Counted from the first letter of the stretch, positions 1 through 12,187 are shown. The stretch is 64,000 nucleotides of DNA from Verpa conica (GCA_033030425.1 JAUFSD010000012.1:930001-994000), one strand, 5' to 3'. The notes: generated from the letters alone by a model not told the origin. Program-made: numbers and translations.

Positions 1-483
1 TAGCGAATCAAGATTTTTTGATACGGAGACTCCGCCGAAGCGTTTAATGTTTTGTCATGAAGATTGTTACATTCACCTGAAGAGGAAATGCGATTTTTGG
101 TCCCCTTGGAAATGACCGGATTTGGATGGAGGGCTCGGGAGAAGTGCCGGTGCAAGGGTCATCCCTGCAATATGATGTCACGGGTAACGGATGACGATTT
201 GATCGGTGGCGAAATTGCTTCAACCTGTGTCTCCCAACACCGCCGCGCGAAACTACTCTCGAAAGGAATTGTCGCCATCCTCCTTTCTGTGTGTGTAGGG
301 GTTCGCCAGGGCTTTTGGTGGTTGCACGAGACTTACTAGGCGATATATGCGGCCAGTGATACAGGATCTTTGTGCGATTCCACGGTGGATAGGCAGTTAG
401 AACGCTGATCAAACCAGAGTCTTTTAGCAATGACTTTATGGTTCTCGATGATATACATCTTTACATACCGGTGCAGCTGGGAG

Positions 484-511
484 GGTGTGGTGGGTGTGGT
501 GGGTGTGGTGG
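484..511. repeat. GTGGTGGGT short tandem repeat
   Basis: A short run of GTGTGGTGGG units is visible. It is low-complexity DNA in the upstream region. Confidence 0.7.
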
Positions 512-1982
512 GATGTGTGATGAGTGGGCTTCTTGGCGCATCCAAAGCACGGCTGCCTGCCGGGGGGCTTGCATTGAGAGATTCGAGACTGGGGCTTGCA
601 GTCGGCTCCACCCTTTGCGCCCGCATTTTCTGATCCTCCCATCCCGCTCCGCTTCGTCATAGGGTCTCACACGCTCGGGGGACCCCCTGCTTCTGCGATA
701 GTCCATCGTCATTTGCAGCCCTGTCGCCTTCACCCTTCTTATTTCGATGTTGCTTGGTTGGCTAGGCCCAAATTTAGACCGCCGGACGGCCAGAGCAGAA
801 AACCTGGAGATGAGAAAAAAGAGGTCTTCCTTCCGTCGCCGACCACACCCATCATAGCATCATGTTCCATCTGTGATGGCATCGCGCGTCTCCCCCGTCC
901 TATTCGGTTGTTCTCGCTTCACCCTTTCGCGAATAGTTGGAAAACCTGCTCACAAAGTTCAAGCTGTACTGGGCGTGTGGGGGAGGGGGTAGAGAATGCA
1001 ACGAATGCATTAAACTCGGGCTGTTGATAGAATGTAACTTTTGTCTGTGTGTGATCGAGAGCGTTGGCGATGGAATACGCGAATTTGGAGAAGTTCCTGA
1101 AGATAGAAGAGTAGGTTCAGAGCGTAGGAGACAGCGACTATTTTATTTCAAAAATCCACTGCCAGATCTCCTTTGTGCTTGTCAATCTTTTCTTGACAGA
1201 TCGCCTTCCTGCCATCATCACCATCGTAAGTAGGCAATCACCCCTGCGTGAATGTAAAGGAGCAGCGTTCAGCGTTCCTTGTCCAACAACACCAGCCTCT
1301 CGCCACTTTGGTGGGAGGAGTAGAGGGAGGTTTTTTTTTCTTTCCTTTTTTCCTTTTCCCTTTTCCATTTGGGGTCCTAAAAAAAGTGCATTATGGTAGA
1401 AAAACAAATTTTGGTTTGTATCGCCGAAGTGGGAATTCGGAGAAAGCTACAAACAAGTACTTGGTACAATTAAAATACGAGCTTTTCGGACCATCTCCCT
1501 TGCATCCAGCCCCCATTCGCCGGACGAGTTTGCAAGGTTCCCATAATGTAAGTTCACTTTCTCTCTTCGGTAATATCACTACCGCGTACTATCGGTGGAC
1601 AGGGTCCTTCTTTTTTCAATTTCTAGTTCTTGTCATTTTTCAGTATTTCTGCCTATCAACGGTGTTCCTGAGGGCAAACCGGAAACTGCCCTCCATCCGC
1701 TGCCGCGCCAGACCACTTTCAGCGCTAGCCACTCTCGGCCCCGGCCAGTGCACAGGCACCCACACTCTACAGCTTATCCCTGTTTGGTGGGCGTTGGCAT
1801 TGCTTCTTGGATTTGCTTCTTTCCTGCTTTTGAGGGTCTTGGAGTCGTTGCTGGCTGGTGGAGAGGTATGGTGGAGGTGGAGGGTCGAGGTAGTGGTGGT
1901 GGAGGTGCTTCAATTCGCGCTTTCCTCCATGCTCATACACACTCATCTTTACTCACTGTCTTTGCCCCCGGGAAAAGATAGA

Positions 1983-2028
1983 ATACATACATACATACAT
2001 ACATACATACCATACATACCATACATAA
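1983..2028. repeat. CATA tetranucleotide microsatellite
   Basis: About seven uninterrupted CATA units are followed by imperfect copies. The tract lies in the leader of the C2H2 gene and is probably polymorphic. Confidence 0.9.
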
Positions 2029-2110
2029 TAATCGCAAAGGGGAGAATAATCCCTCTTCCTCCTTTATTTGAAGCATATCTGGCTCGAATCTCGCCCTGTC
2101 ACAGCAGAAA

Positions 2111-2130
2111 AGAGAGAGAGAGAGAGAGAG
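2111..2130. repeat. GA dinucleotide microsatellite
   Basis: About ten AG units in a row lie in the C2H2 gene leader. Confidence 0.9.
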
Positions 2131-2944
2131 AAAGAGGACTTGGCCTAGACAGAAAGTTCCCACACGTTGCTTCTCGTCGTGTACTGATCGACCGTCATCT
2201 CTTCGCTTTCGCTTGGGCCTTGGACGACGATCACCGGAGCCTCTTTCTAACTTGGTTCTCGACAAGGACAAAAAGCTCAACTGGCTGATTGATACCTGTT
2301 ACCGAGAAGAGAGAAAGAAGTACTTCATAGGGACTTGTAACTTGCCTGTGCTTGTGCTTGGCTGCCTGGTCTCTGCTTACTTTGCTCTGCCTGCCTGTTG
2401 CCTCTGCCCTGCTTTTGCTGCCCCATCCACCAAACAGCCCTTTGCTCAATACCGCCTACCGTCTACCGCTTCCCCCAATAATTACTCAAGTGTCCCAGCG
2501 GACTCTCTACTTATCTAGATACTCTCCCTCTAAGACCGGCCCTTCCAGCTTATTACTTTACAATACTCTTTCTCCCCCCCCCTCCCCCACACACTGCCCA
2601 CACTACCCGCTCACTTCTTCAGCAACATAAGATTTACCTACTGCCCACATCCACCCCCCCCCATTCCATCCCTTCATCCCGCCGTTGCTGCATACTATCA
2701 ACTTGATCGACTGCCGACCAGCATCCATCGTCTCATCTACTAAACTTCTACCGTGTCGGGTTGATGATCCTGAGTTCTATTTGGGTATTTGCGCTTTGCA
2801 ATTTCTATCCTCGTCCAAGGCAGTGGTCAACAACCGTCCGTTCAAACAATATCTGAGACTACTACTGTCGATAAACCTCTAACTATATCAACCTACTCTC
2901 ACATCTTTGGAGATCAAAAATCCCGTCACTTTTACCACTCCAAT

Positions 2945-4127
2945 ATGGCCCTCGATAATCAGCAAAGACATTCGATGCACACTGGCTTCGGATTCCAACC
3001 TCCATCACTCGGCCAAGTACAGTTCACAAATCCCTGGACTTCAGGTCCAACACCTCAACATCTAATGGCTTCGTCAATCCCTGAGATCCGTGGATTAGGT
3101 TCCATGGTTAAACCAGATATGCGAGCCTCCGTATCAGCACCATACCAGAATGGCTTACCAACAGCCACAGAGATTCCAACCTCCAACCCTAGCAGACACA
3201 TACCGTCCAATATGTTGTCTCACGCTGGGGACTTTTTGAAAACAGATATGTTGAGCTTTGGCAGTGGCAACTCTTTTGGGGGAGACATGAGTATGTCCGG
3301 GTCCTCAGCACCGTCCCCTACTGCTATTACTTCGTTCGTCCCTTCATTCGCGCCCCCAGTAGACTTCTCGACCCACCACAGGACTTCATACCCGATGAAC
3401 AATAACGATCGACGCATGTCACAACCTGCAATGTCTAACACTATGTTCTTGGGATCTCCAGTTGAAGCACCGCGGCCACGGCAAAACTCTCTTATGGAGT
3501 GGACCACGAGCAGTACAGCCAGACCGATGGTTCAGCCGCCACGAAGTACGAGCAACCAATTCTCAGACACACTCGACTCTGCTCGAGGGATGGTTGCCAT
3601 GAGCCAAGCACCACGGCAACATCGACAAAGGTCGGACGGATCTCAGCATGGCTTTTATCCTGGTCATTCAACAAACTCTTCGATTTCATCCACGGCATCG
3701 TACAACGGGTACTATGGAGGAGGTTCTGTCGATTCATCAGCTACGGATTATTCAGATCCTGCTGGGTTTACAACAGAACCACCACGCCCGTCTTTACCCA
3801 GACCAGGTGGCATACAGTCAGTGCCTGTACAGGGTGCGCTCATGACAACTTTCAGCTCTAAAATCACTTCAAGCACACAAAAGAAGCATAAATGTAAAGT
3901 TTGTGACAAAAGATTTACAAGGCCAAGTTCTTTGCAAACACACACTTACAGCCACACTGGCGAGAAACGTATGTCATTCAAACCCTTTGGGACTACTATG
4001 AAAGGTACTAAAACTAACTTGCTTTTTGATAGCTTTTGCATGTGAGGTCGATGGATGTGGGCGAAAATTCTCTGTCGTTTCTAACCTTAGAAGACACAAA
4101 AAGGTTCACAGCAGTAAAAACCAATAA
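2945..4127 (+). CDS. C2H2 zinc-finger transcription factor
   Basis: A 372-aa protein is predicted from two exons (2945-3968, 4033-4127). The intron splits the TGEK-P linker between the two fingers. Finger 1 (about residues 317-337) has C-x2-C-x12-H-x3-H. Finger 2 (about 345-367) has C-x4-C-x12-H-x3-H, and the protein stops five residues later. The first 300 residues are Ser/Pro/Gln/Met-rich and look disordered, as expected of an activation or regulatory region. The finger pair (KCKVCDKRFTRPSSLQTH, then SVVSNLRRHKKVH) resembles a conserved ascomycete family that includes Aspergillus RfeC; I give that link low confidence. The start is the first ATG of the block that begins MALDNQQ; the frame stays open upstream but only through leader-like sequence. 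Expected to be a nuclear DNA-binding regulator with unknown targets. Confidence 0.9.
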
Positions 4128-5821
4128 GCCCTTTTTTTATATTTATTTTACTGCCTCTTTTACCAGGAGTTTGTATGTTAGTAGGTTGTGATTTTTTTCC
4201 TTCTTTCATTCCAACCGCTTTGGATCTCGATGCGGCAGGTGTGGTTTACATGATAGAGCTTGGGGCTTTTCTCTATTTTCTCTAGTTTTTTTTTAGGGGC
4301 ATGAGGATGTAAGTATGGCTTTTTTTCGTTTCTCGTGCTCTTTTTTCGACGGTCTATTTCTTTCATGTACACTTTGTTCCTTCTAGGGTTTATTTTCCTC
4401 GCTGGTTGGCCGGGAGTGTATGAGTTCCTTGTTCTGTCTTTACATCGCACAGTGTGTACGGTTTGGTTTCAGTTGAGCATCTTGCGGGTTATATTTTTCC
4501 TTATTGTCTCTTGTTCTTTTTCTTCTACTCTTTTTAGTTTTCTCTTCTTTTTACCTTTTTCTCTCGGTTACTCTGAACCAAAAGAACGGCATAGGGATTC
4601 GGCTCGGGCTTTACGGTGGGAAAATGTGGTGTGTCCGCGTGGTATCACGCTGTGGATGGTCTTGGGATTTTTGTGCAAATCTGTATACTAGTTTCTTTAT
4701 AACCTTTATCTTTGAGAGATGAGATGAGTGATGTAGTTGGCGAGTGCTGTTACGATATTTGCTTGTAGTTACTGTAATGACTGAAGGCACGGTCTGGACT
4801 GACGAATATAGTTAGATTATTATTACCCGTTTTGTCCTGGACTTGATTATGGTGTATGATGCGAGGCTACAATAGACTGTTAATGGACAACCGTTTTACT
4901 ATACTATGAACTTGACCGAGATTTACCGGATTCTGCCGGGTATACTTTTTTTTTGGAGGGGGGGAACGGTTCAAAGTTAAGGTTGATATTCATGCTGTCT
5001 AGAATATGTGTGGATTTTTTTTGTTCGGCGTTCAGCGCGCCTTAGAGAAAGGTGGGTTGAGTTTAAGTTAGAACCAAGCACAAACTAGCAAGAAGTCCCT
5101 GTCGATCTGCAGCAGGCGTTGAGAAATGGCTATCACGATGATCAATCAGCCTATCGCCCTTGCTCCTTTCCAAGGAACCACGATACCACTATCTAGTAGA
5201 TGCCCAGAGATGCCCAGACCATCACTATCGTAGGCACTTTATCTAAAGTGTGTGAAGTGAAGTGCAGTTTCCGGTGCGAAGGCTTGCTTGCCGTACTTGC
5301 CTACATGTAGCCCTAAACCGATTTGATACAGGCGGCGAAGGCGTGATTAGCGAAGAGTTGCCCTCTCTCTCCACCCCCACCCCAGAGCGAGTGGTTAGGT
5401 TGAGGGCTGCCAGGGAAAATAAGAAATTACCACACCACAGCCTTCAGCTGAAGTTGATCCTGTGTTTCAGGGCTCCCCCCCCAATCGTACGCAATACTCT
5501 TACTTTACTCACGATCCCTCACTACGACCCCTAGTTTGGTCCCCTCTCTTTATTTGATTTCTTTCGCTCTCAAGCCGGTAGATCACCCAAGCGTTCAGGT
5601 AAAGCTAAGAAGTCGTAAGCTCATCGCGCAGTAGATCCAACAAGTCTTGTGAACTACCGAGCAGAGACCCGGGACCCTGAGGATCGATCTAACTATACTT
5701 AAAAGCCCCCCCCCCCCCTGAACTAGACCTCAGCGCCCTAGGAGCCCCTTAGTCCCTTGCGGAATAAAGAAAAATTCTGATTTGTTGGACCCTACCCCCG
5801 CAAGAACCTGAGAAGTAATTT
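4128..5821 (+). other. Intergenic: C2H2 3' UTR and pyridoxal kinase promoter
   Basis: No gene is supported. The first ~600 bases are T-rich, consistent with a 3' UTR. The rest has C- and T-homopolymer tracts (for example the C-run near 5707) and no coding signal. Confidence 0.5.
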
Positions 5822-7308
5822 ATGGCTACTGTTTCTGATAGTCGAGTATTGGCCATTGCGAGTCATGTATGTACTTTCCTTCTATCCCCTCCCCTTGCCC
5901 AAACAGCCCCATGTTATGCGTAGACGTTACGCGTGCACATACCCCCCCGGATTTTCCAGAGCTACCAAGATTTATGATGTTATTTTTTTCAAGATCTGAG
6001 GCTGACGGGTATGCATCGTGAAGGTTGTATCTGGGTATGTGATTAGCCTATTCTGTGTCTTACTCTCCATATCGTGGGAACACAGATAGCCCGCTTATAG
6101 AACCGCGATTTTCTGGGCACCCCAATTTTCTTGTTACCAGGATGTGACTAATGTTTCCGGCGCCCACGTGTACTGCCAGCGGGCGTTTTTTTTGGAGTAA
6201 TTAGATATGTTGGAAATTGTGTCACGACGTTTATTTTGCAGCTGATGGGACTGGAAGTTGCTCCATTGAATACAGTGCAATTCAGCAATCATTCGGGATA
6301 TAGGCAAATGAAGGGCTTTCGAACGTCCGGGGAACAGATTGCTGAGTTGTATGAGGGCTTGAAGATGAATGGCAATGATGATATTGGTATGATGTTGACG
6401 GGCTACATACCTAGTGCTGAAGGTGTTGAGGCTGTTGGGAAAATAGCTAGGGATTTGAAGGAAAATATGAGAGGAAGGGGAGGTGGATTCTTTTGGGGTA
6501 TGTTGACGGTCTCGAGGTGTAGAGAGGTTATACTTACTGACTGATTTGTGTGCTTTGCTGTTTTTTAGTATTGGATCCTGTTATGGGTGATCAAGGTCGA
6601 CTTTATGTCGGCGACGATGTGATTCCAGTCTATAAGTCACTCCTCTTACTTGCAGATCTGATAGTACCGAATCAGTTTGAGGCTGAGTAAGTTGCGGAAA
6701 TGTTACTCTAGTATCTCTTAGTCAAGCTTACAAACGGCAGGCTACTCTCTGGAGTCAAGGTAGACTCCCTTGAGTCCTTATCTAGGGCTCTCGAGGTTCT
6801 CCACAACACGTACAAAGTGCCCCATGTCATTATCACTTCTGTTACATTTGGGGATAGTGACAAAAGGATGAAATGCGCTGGCTCTACAAAAACCTCAGCC
6901 GGAACCTCCCGGAAGTTTGTCGTCGACGTGCCGATCATCGACGGGTTCTTCTCTGGCGCAGGCGATATGTTCGCTGCACTAGCTTTGGCACGTTTCCGCG
7001 AGGAGGCTGAAAATGCAGGTTTATTGGGAATAGATTCATGGCTGTCGCCGGATTCAGTAGAAGCACTTGATCTACCACTGGCAAAGGCCATCGAGAAAGT
7101 TCTAGGCTCCATGGGCCTAGTTCTTCTGAAGACAAAGGAAGCAAGGGACCACAAACTGAGGATTTTAAGGAGTTCGGTTACTGATGAAGAGTTGGATGAG
7201 CGTGCGCGGTATGTAAGGCTTGCAAAGACCTCTGAACTGAGGCTTGTGCAAAGTCAGAAGGAGTTGCTTAGTCCGGAGGTTATCGCTCGGGCTACGGAGC
7301 TCGAGTGA
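5822..7308 (+). CDS. Pyridoxal kinase
   Basis: Phosphorylates pyridoxal, pyridoxine and pyridoxamine with ATP in the vitamin B6 salvage pathway (cytosolic; BUD16/PDXK family of the ribokinase superfamily). A 344-aa protein results from five exons: 5822-5866, 6024-6034 (11 nt), 6205-6497, 6569-6686 and 6741-7308. Visible motifs are [16 protein letters not shown] at the N-terminus, [17 protein letters not shown], the [10 protein letters not shown] nucleotide-site segment, [10 protein letters not shown], and the C-terminal [11 protein letters not shown] motif whose Asp is the catalytic base. The family's GN-[KR]-[AS]-A-T-F motif reads GN-C-V-T-T-F here, a departure from the usual residues. All exon phases agree, so the gene looks intact, although the tiny second exon would be missed by automatic annotation. 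Function is certain at family level. Confidence 0.9.
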
Positions 7309-7669
7309 GGGGTTGTGATACCACATGTACAACTTTTATACCGGCTCAGGTATAAAAAGTCTTTTGGGGGCGTGCAGTAGATTTGAGCTACATAGCGTAT
7401 ACCATGTCTGAACTCTAGATTAATATTATTTATTTATTTTTTGTTCTTTCCTCAACAGAATTCTGCCTTTAGCTTGTAGATGCGTGGCTTTTTCCTATTC
7501 CGGATTGGTATCATGATGCATGGCGCAGGAGACTACAGGAAACGCGCATATTTAAATTCTACTGCTCGTTTCAGCGCGTCTCCCTTTTTTCTTGCAACAC
7601 GACACCTAAATCATTTCACAAATTACTTTTGAAATTAACAGATTCCTACCCCTTCAATCAATTAACTTA
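7309..7669 (+). other. Intergenic: dUTPase promoter
   Basis: The interval separates two tandem genes. The first part is AT-rich 3' UTR. The second part carries two MluI-box-like motifs, listed separately. Confidence 0.5.
7542..7579. promoter_or_regulatory. Paired MCB-like sites upstream of dUTPase
   Basis: ACGCGC (7542-7547) and GCGCGT (7574-7579) form an inverted pair 91-128 bases before the dUTPase ATG. MBF (Mbp1/Swi6) binds ACGCG cores in yeasts and drives G1/S genes, including dUTPase. Regulation here is an inference from motif and gene identity. Confidence 0.45.
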
Positions 7670-8543
7670 ATGGCTGAACTTTCCAACATCATCGAGACTG
7701 CTGTCGCAACTGAAGCCCCTGCCCAGCTTACCACTACTGAAATCCGTGTCGAGAAGCGTCCTTCTCCGGCCCCCGAAGGGGATGATGAGGTCCCCCCAAC
7801 CTTGAAGAAACAAAAGACAGAGGACAAGGCAGACGAGGCCATGAACGATGCAAAGACAGAGGAGGTTCTGCCCAAGGGCGAGACTGTTCTTGCCTCACCA
7901 CCAGTGGAGCCCAGTATAAAGCTCCTAGTCAAGAAGCTTTCACCTAAGGCACAGATCCCGACTCGGGGCTCTACGCTGGCAGCGGGGTATGACATTTACA
8001 GGTAAGAGCTTTCCCATACCCGAAGGTTGAGTGAAGTTGTTTGTGCGCTGGTAGTAGTGCTAATGGAGATCCACAGTGCCCATGTGACCACGATTCCTGC
8101 CCGCGGAAAGGCACTGGTTGACACTGATATTTCTATTGCTGTTCCTATTGGAACCTGTAAGTCTACGCTATTCCTTCGATATGTGGAGGAGTCTCGGATT
8201 GACCATCGGTTGCCGTAATAGATGGGCGCATCGCTCCTCGAAGTGGTCTTGCATCGAAGAACTTCATCGATGTTGGAGCTGGTGTGATTGATGCCGACTA
8301 TCGCGGCCAAGTTAAGATCCTCTTGTTTAATCACTCTGATGTCGATTTCGAGGTGAAGGAAGGAGATCGTGTTGCTCAGCTCGTCTTGGAAAGAGTATGT
8401 TTCTCGCCTTTACCTTTCTGCTATTGAAGTACTGAACTAATTTTTGACGTTTTGTGAAGATTTATACTCCTGAAGTTGTCGAGGTGGAGGATTTAGAAGA
8501 GTCAATTCGTGGAGCTGGTGGGTTTGGCAGTACTGGTCTTTAA
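7670..8543 (+). CDS. DUT1: dUTP diphosphatase (dUTPase)
   Basis: Hydrolyses dUTP to dUMP and pyrophosphate. This keeps uracil out of DNA and supplies dUMP for dTTP synthesis. A 222-aa product comes from four exons (7670-8001, 8077-8156, 8222-8394, 8460-8543). All five trimeric-dUTPase motifs are present: [38 protein letters not shown] and the C-terminal [10 protein letters not shown] lid. The catalytic core is about 140 aa, as usual. The extra N-terminal ~85 residues are acidic/Lys-rich and include a basic KKQK patch that could be a nuclear signal (inference). MluI-box-like sites lie upstream. The gene is intact. Confidence 0.97.
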
Positions 8544-9259
8544 ATTACAAGTATTATGATAGTGCCTCTTTGGTCTATCTCTTTCTCTTCTTACTAGGCT
8601 ACTTGGCCAAATTTTGGCTTTTAGTATTATTTGAGCACCTATATCTAGTACTAGTGTATAGTAGCATAAAAAATGTGTGGCTTTTAAAGTGGAAGGCGTA
8701 GATGTTAGTTTTCACTAGTGCGCTATTCATTAAAAAGATTCGTGAAGGTGATATAATTCTTTGAGAGTGAATGGTATGCTCTATCCCGGTCATTACGTGA
8801 CCGAACACATTTAAAATACGAAGATGATTTTGGGGATATTTTCTTAGTAAATTCATCCTAATAATTATCACCAAAACCATAAGTTATCACTCGGATATCA
8901 TAGGAGATAGTTTTCAAAAACACCTGAAGCTGCGGTGAAAATAAATAGAATAGTTTTTGGTATCGAATACCTTAGACGTAAAAACCACAAACTCTCAGGG
9001 GGGTTTTATTTTTCTGACCCTAAATTATTCTGGCCGATAGAATAGTGTCGGTTGTCATCTTATTCAATATTTCGACTGTTAGTGAAGAGCAAATGTGTCA
9101 AAATTCAATTATCAAGGGTTAAGATAATTATTTTAGGGATATAAGCTTTAAGTAGTGCTTTATTTTGATTGGCGAGATTTGAAATATTTTAATTGTGGAT
9201 CACCATACATGTAGTATTATAGACAGGTGGTCCGGTTTTATACTGTACCCCAGCATGTT

Positions 9260-9854
9260 GGTTCTGCGGCGGGCGGCAACCAGTCCGCCATAATCGAAGT
9301 AGCGAAAGGCCAAACCTCTCCCACACCAAAATTTCCCCAAAAATTAATGAGCTAACCAGTATAGTTAAATTAATTTATACTTTAGATAAACTTCTGAATA
9401 GCTATGAAGCCCACTAGTGAGTATAAACAAGAGTTTTTACACAAAATTTTGACCTGGGACCCAATTGGGACTCCGGGTTTTTTCTGGTTTAGAGATCTCT
9501 AAAAAGTTAACTTGGGAACCCCCCCCCAAAAAAAAATTGTTGTTCTTATTAGTAGTGCTTATTAACAGTTATTAGAGTTCTCTAAGATTCCATAAGGCCA
9601 TGAGTGCAAGGCTGCCTTCAGAGATATATAGTAAAGTATAATTTAGTCTTTCAGAAAACTCCCTTCTGGGCCCTTCTTTTTTTGCCTTTGATGATCTATA
9701 GCTATCTAGTAGTTTATTTACTTGTTGGAGGCCTAAGATAATTCTAATCTATTTTTTGGCTCATTAATTTTGGGGAGATTTTTGGTGTGGGGGAGGTTTG
9801 GCCTTTCGCTTTCGCAATTATGGCGGACTGGTTGCTGCCGTCCGCCGTAGGTCC
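9260..9854. mobile_element. Foldback/MITE-like element with ~95-bp terminal inverted repeats
   Basis: The left arm (9260-9357) and right arm (9757-9854) are inverted copies. Both contain GCAACCAGTCCGCCATAAT, then GCGAAAGGCCAAACCTC, then CCCCAAAATTAATGAG-like sequence, with only a few differences and a short indel. The ~400-bp interior is AT-rich and non-coding. No target duplication is obvious at the edges. It is probably a non-autonomous DNA transposon of undetermined superfamily. Confidence 0.85.
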
Positions 9855-11741
9855 ATACTTTTATCACCAGCGGGAAAATTCATTTTTGACACATTCGACG
9901 CCCATACCCATAGTAGTGACCTAATATATTTTCTAAAAATTTAATCTATCCATTGTAAGGTGTGGTATAAAAAAACATTATCACGTGTCGCAAGCCTGTT
10001 TTCTTGTTATCGTCGCGCAATCTGGGATCTGCAAAGTTCCGGGTCAGAGTTAGCTTTGTTTGTTTCTAGCATAAGCGCACACCAGGGCGACCTAAGGGCT
10101 TAGTATTATTTATTATCGCTGGCCACGAAGTCTTTATAACTTTATATCGATGTCATATTAAGGGAAGTATGATTCCTGGATTTTGACCTTGTAGTATCGG
10201 CATCGATCGGGAAAAGAAACATTTATTAGGTGCGCTGTCTGCGCTATCGCGATTGATGAGGTTCTCAGGCGAGATCAATGGGCGGTTGAATTATACGCCA
10301 AGGAAATCGCTCCAGGATCGGACGAACAGTCGCTCAGGCTCGGGACTGATGTAATTAATCATAATCTATGTGCATAAATGTATAGAGCTGTCTGCCTGAA
10401 AGTAGTCAGATCGATTATATGCCGGAATTCTCTTTTTTTGAGATTATGAAGTCAATGAGGGTAAGCCATCATTGATGCACAGCTAAACCGGAGATATAGG
10501 GCTGCTGTGCCACATGAGGAGGGTCTCCTCAGGCTCGAGCTGATTTTTAAGTTTCTGGATGCGTGAGTGATAATATATGACTTCATAGGCCCTCGGATCG
10601 GGGCGCTATAGGTGTAAGCAAGTCCTAGGCTCAGTAATGATCAACTGATTTCGCTAGACTTAAGCTGGGCTGATTATCTTGTAGGGTAAAAATGTTACTA
10701 CCTATATTTGACGTCATGACTCATTTTTCGTCTTACATTTTTTTTTGGTGTTGCTATCAGAGATGGTTTTTAGAGGAGCCCATCAGGTTCATGATGGCTT
10801 GTGTTATCACTCGTCATGGCGGTATCCCGTGCAATTGCGATCGGAAATCATGGTGCGGAGAGATGAAATGGCTAGATTATCTACTCGACAAAGATGGCAA
10901 AGGAACTGTGAGACTTTATTATTGTCACACCCGGGTACATTAGTAGTTTCACGTCGGGAGTCAATTTTCGACAATTGTAACGCTAACGGCGCGGGCACGT
11001 GCACTAGATGCGGCTCTTGCTGGCCTCAACTGGTACTAGGCTTAGTGGCAAAAGTACCCCGGTGACCTTTTTCATGGCCATGCACTCGGAGGTTTTGTCT
11101 GAGCAGAACTGGGCAATGCGGGAGATCAACTGATGCAATTGAAGATTTTCAAAGCCGCGCGACTGACTTCGACTGATTTACAAGGGTCTAAGCGAGGAGG
11201 GAGGAGAGGAGCAGACGTTCCAGCTCGTGGGGGAAGTTGACAAAATGGGACGGCGGCAAAAGGTGAATGGCCGGAGAAGGTGTTTCTAGTGGCGTCCGAG
11301 GGAGAGAGGGGATTGAGTGAGGTATTGTGTGATCTTTTTGGGTAACATGTGCTGTAAAGGGCACGTTGTTACCTGCGCACACTCACTATCCCGGGCTGGT
11401 CCCGTACAAGGAGGCAGATGCCGCGGACTTGTAGCTGGAGGGGATTTGGATTTGAAAATAGTTTGACTGGCACATTGGTGAGAAGAAACAAAATGTTGAA
11501 CGAGGGGGCCTTAATGCATGTGGAGTATATGTAGACAGCAGGTGGGACTCTTTTATTCTTATTCCTTTACCGTAGTAATTCCCGTCCTCTCTTTCTGTTT
11601 CTGTCGTGTGCCCTTTCTTCCCTCCCTCTTCCCTTCCTTACTTCCCTCCTTGCTCTCCGGTGTCCTCCCTCAGTTGCTCCGTCCCGCTCAGGTGTTGGGT
11701 GTTCTGCCCCCTCTTCTTCCGCTGTCTCCCACTACCTGCTG

Positions 11742-11795
11742 TCAGCAACCAGCAACAAGCAACCAGCAACCAGCAACCGCAACCAGCAACCACCA
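11742..11795. repeat. CAACCAG short tandem repeats
   Basis: Repeated AACCAGCAACC units lie in the leader of the RING gene. Low-complexity DNA. Confidence 0.75.
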
Positions 11796-12187
11796 GCCTA
11801 GCACCAGCACAACCACCAACACAGGCACCACTCAGAGCGGCCAGCCCAACCATTACAGAGTTTTCTCTCCATCGAAACCCCTCTCCCCCGCTCCATCGCC
11901 AGATTCTCCACACCTCTTTTTTTGTCGGGTTCTCTTAGTCGTCATTATTGTAGTCGTTGCTGATCCTCGACCAATCGCTACTTTACACCTCTTGCTCTGT
12001 CTGGGTTGTCGCACTAGTGCCAGAGCTCCATGTTGATAGGCGCCACAACACCTCATAATTCCACTATTTCCCATCAACCAAAAAATACAAAAAGACAAAA
12101 CGATAGTAGCAATCACTGAACCTTCCGCTCTAGATCACTACGAAAAGAAGAAAAGAAAAGAAAATACATACCCCCCCAGATAGCATT

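Larger units (their letters stand above)
1..2944 (+). other. Long leader/promoter region of the C2H2 gene
   Basis: No gene is supported here. The stretch is low-complexity and becomes strongly pyrimidine-rich (C/T tracts) from about 2280 to 2700, as is typical of long 5' leaders of filamentous-fungal transcription-factor genes. It holds a GTGGTGGGT-type tract, a CATA microsatellite and a GA microsatellite (listed separately). The open frames present are repetitive and match no family I recognise. GTAAGT-like donors near 1226 and 1550 could mark leader introns, but nothing confirms them. Confidence 0.5.
8544..12187. other. AT-rich gene desert and RING-gene leader
   Basis: No gene is supported over about 3.6 kb. 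It contains a 595-bp foldback element (9260-9854), a GC-richer patch at about 10.2-11.2 kb with short open frames that match nothing I recognise, and a pyrimidine-rich leader (about 11.5-12.18 kb) before the RING gene. Base composition shifts clearly to AT from 8.6 to 10.2 kb, compatible with decayed repeats. Confidence 0.5.

Noticed and set aside
1248..2288. 346-codon open frame upstream of the C2H2 gene
   Set aside because: It runs through homopolymers and microsatellites, its translation is repetitive and matches no family; it is leader sequence.
6120..6200. Alternative pyridoxal kinase exon ([13 protein letters not shown]...)
   Set aside because: It loosely resembled VSG-V-RA, but the true YVGN segment is at 6205 with correct phase and splice signals.
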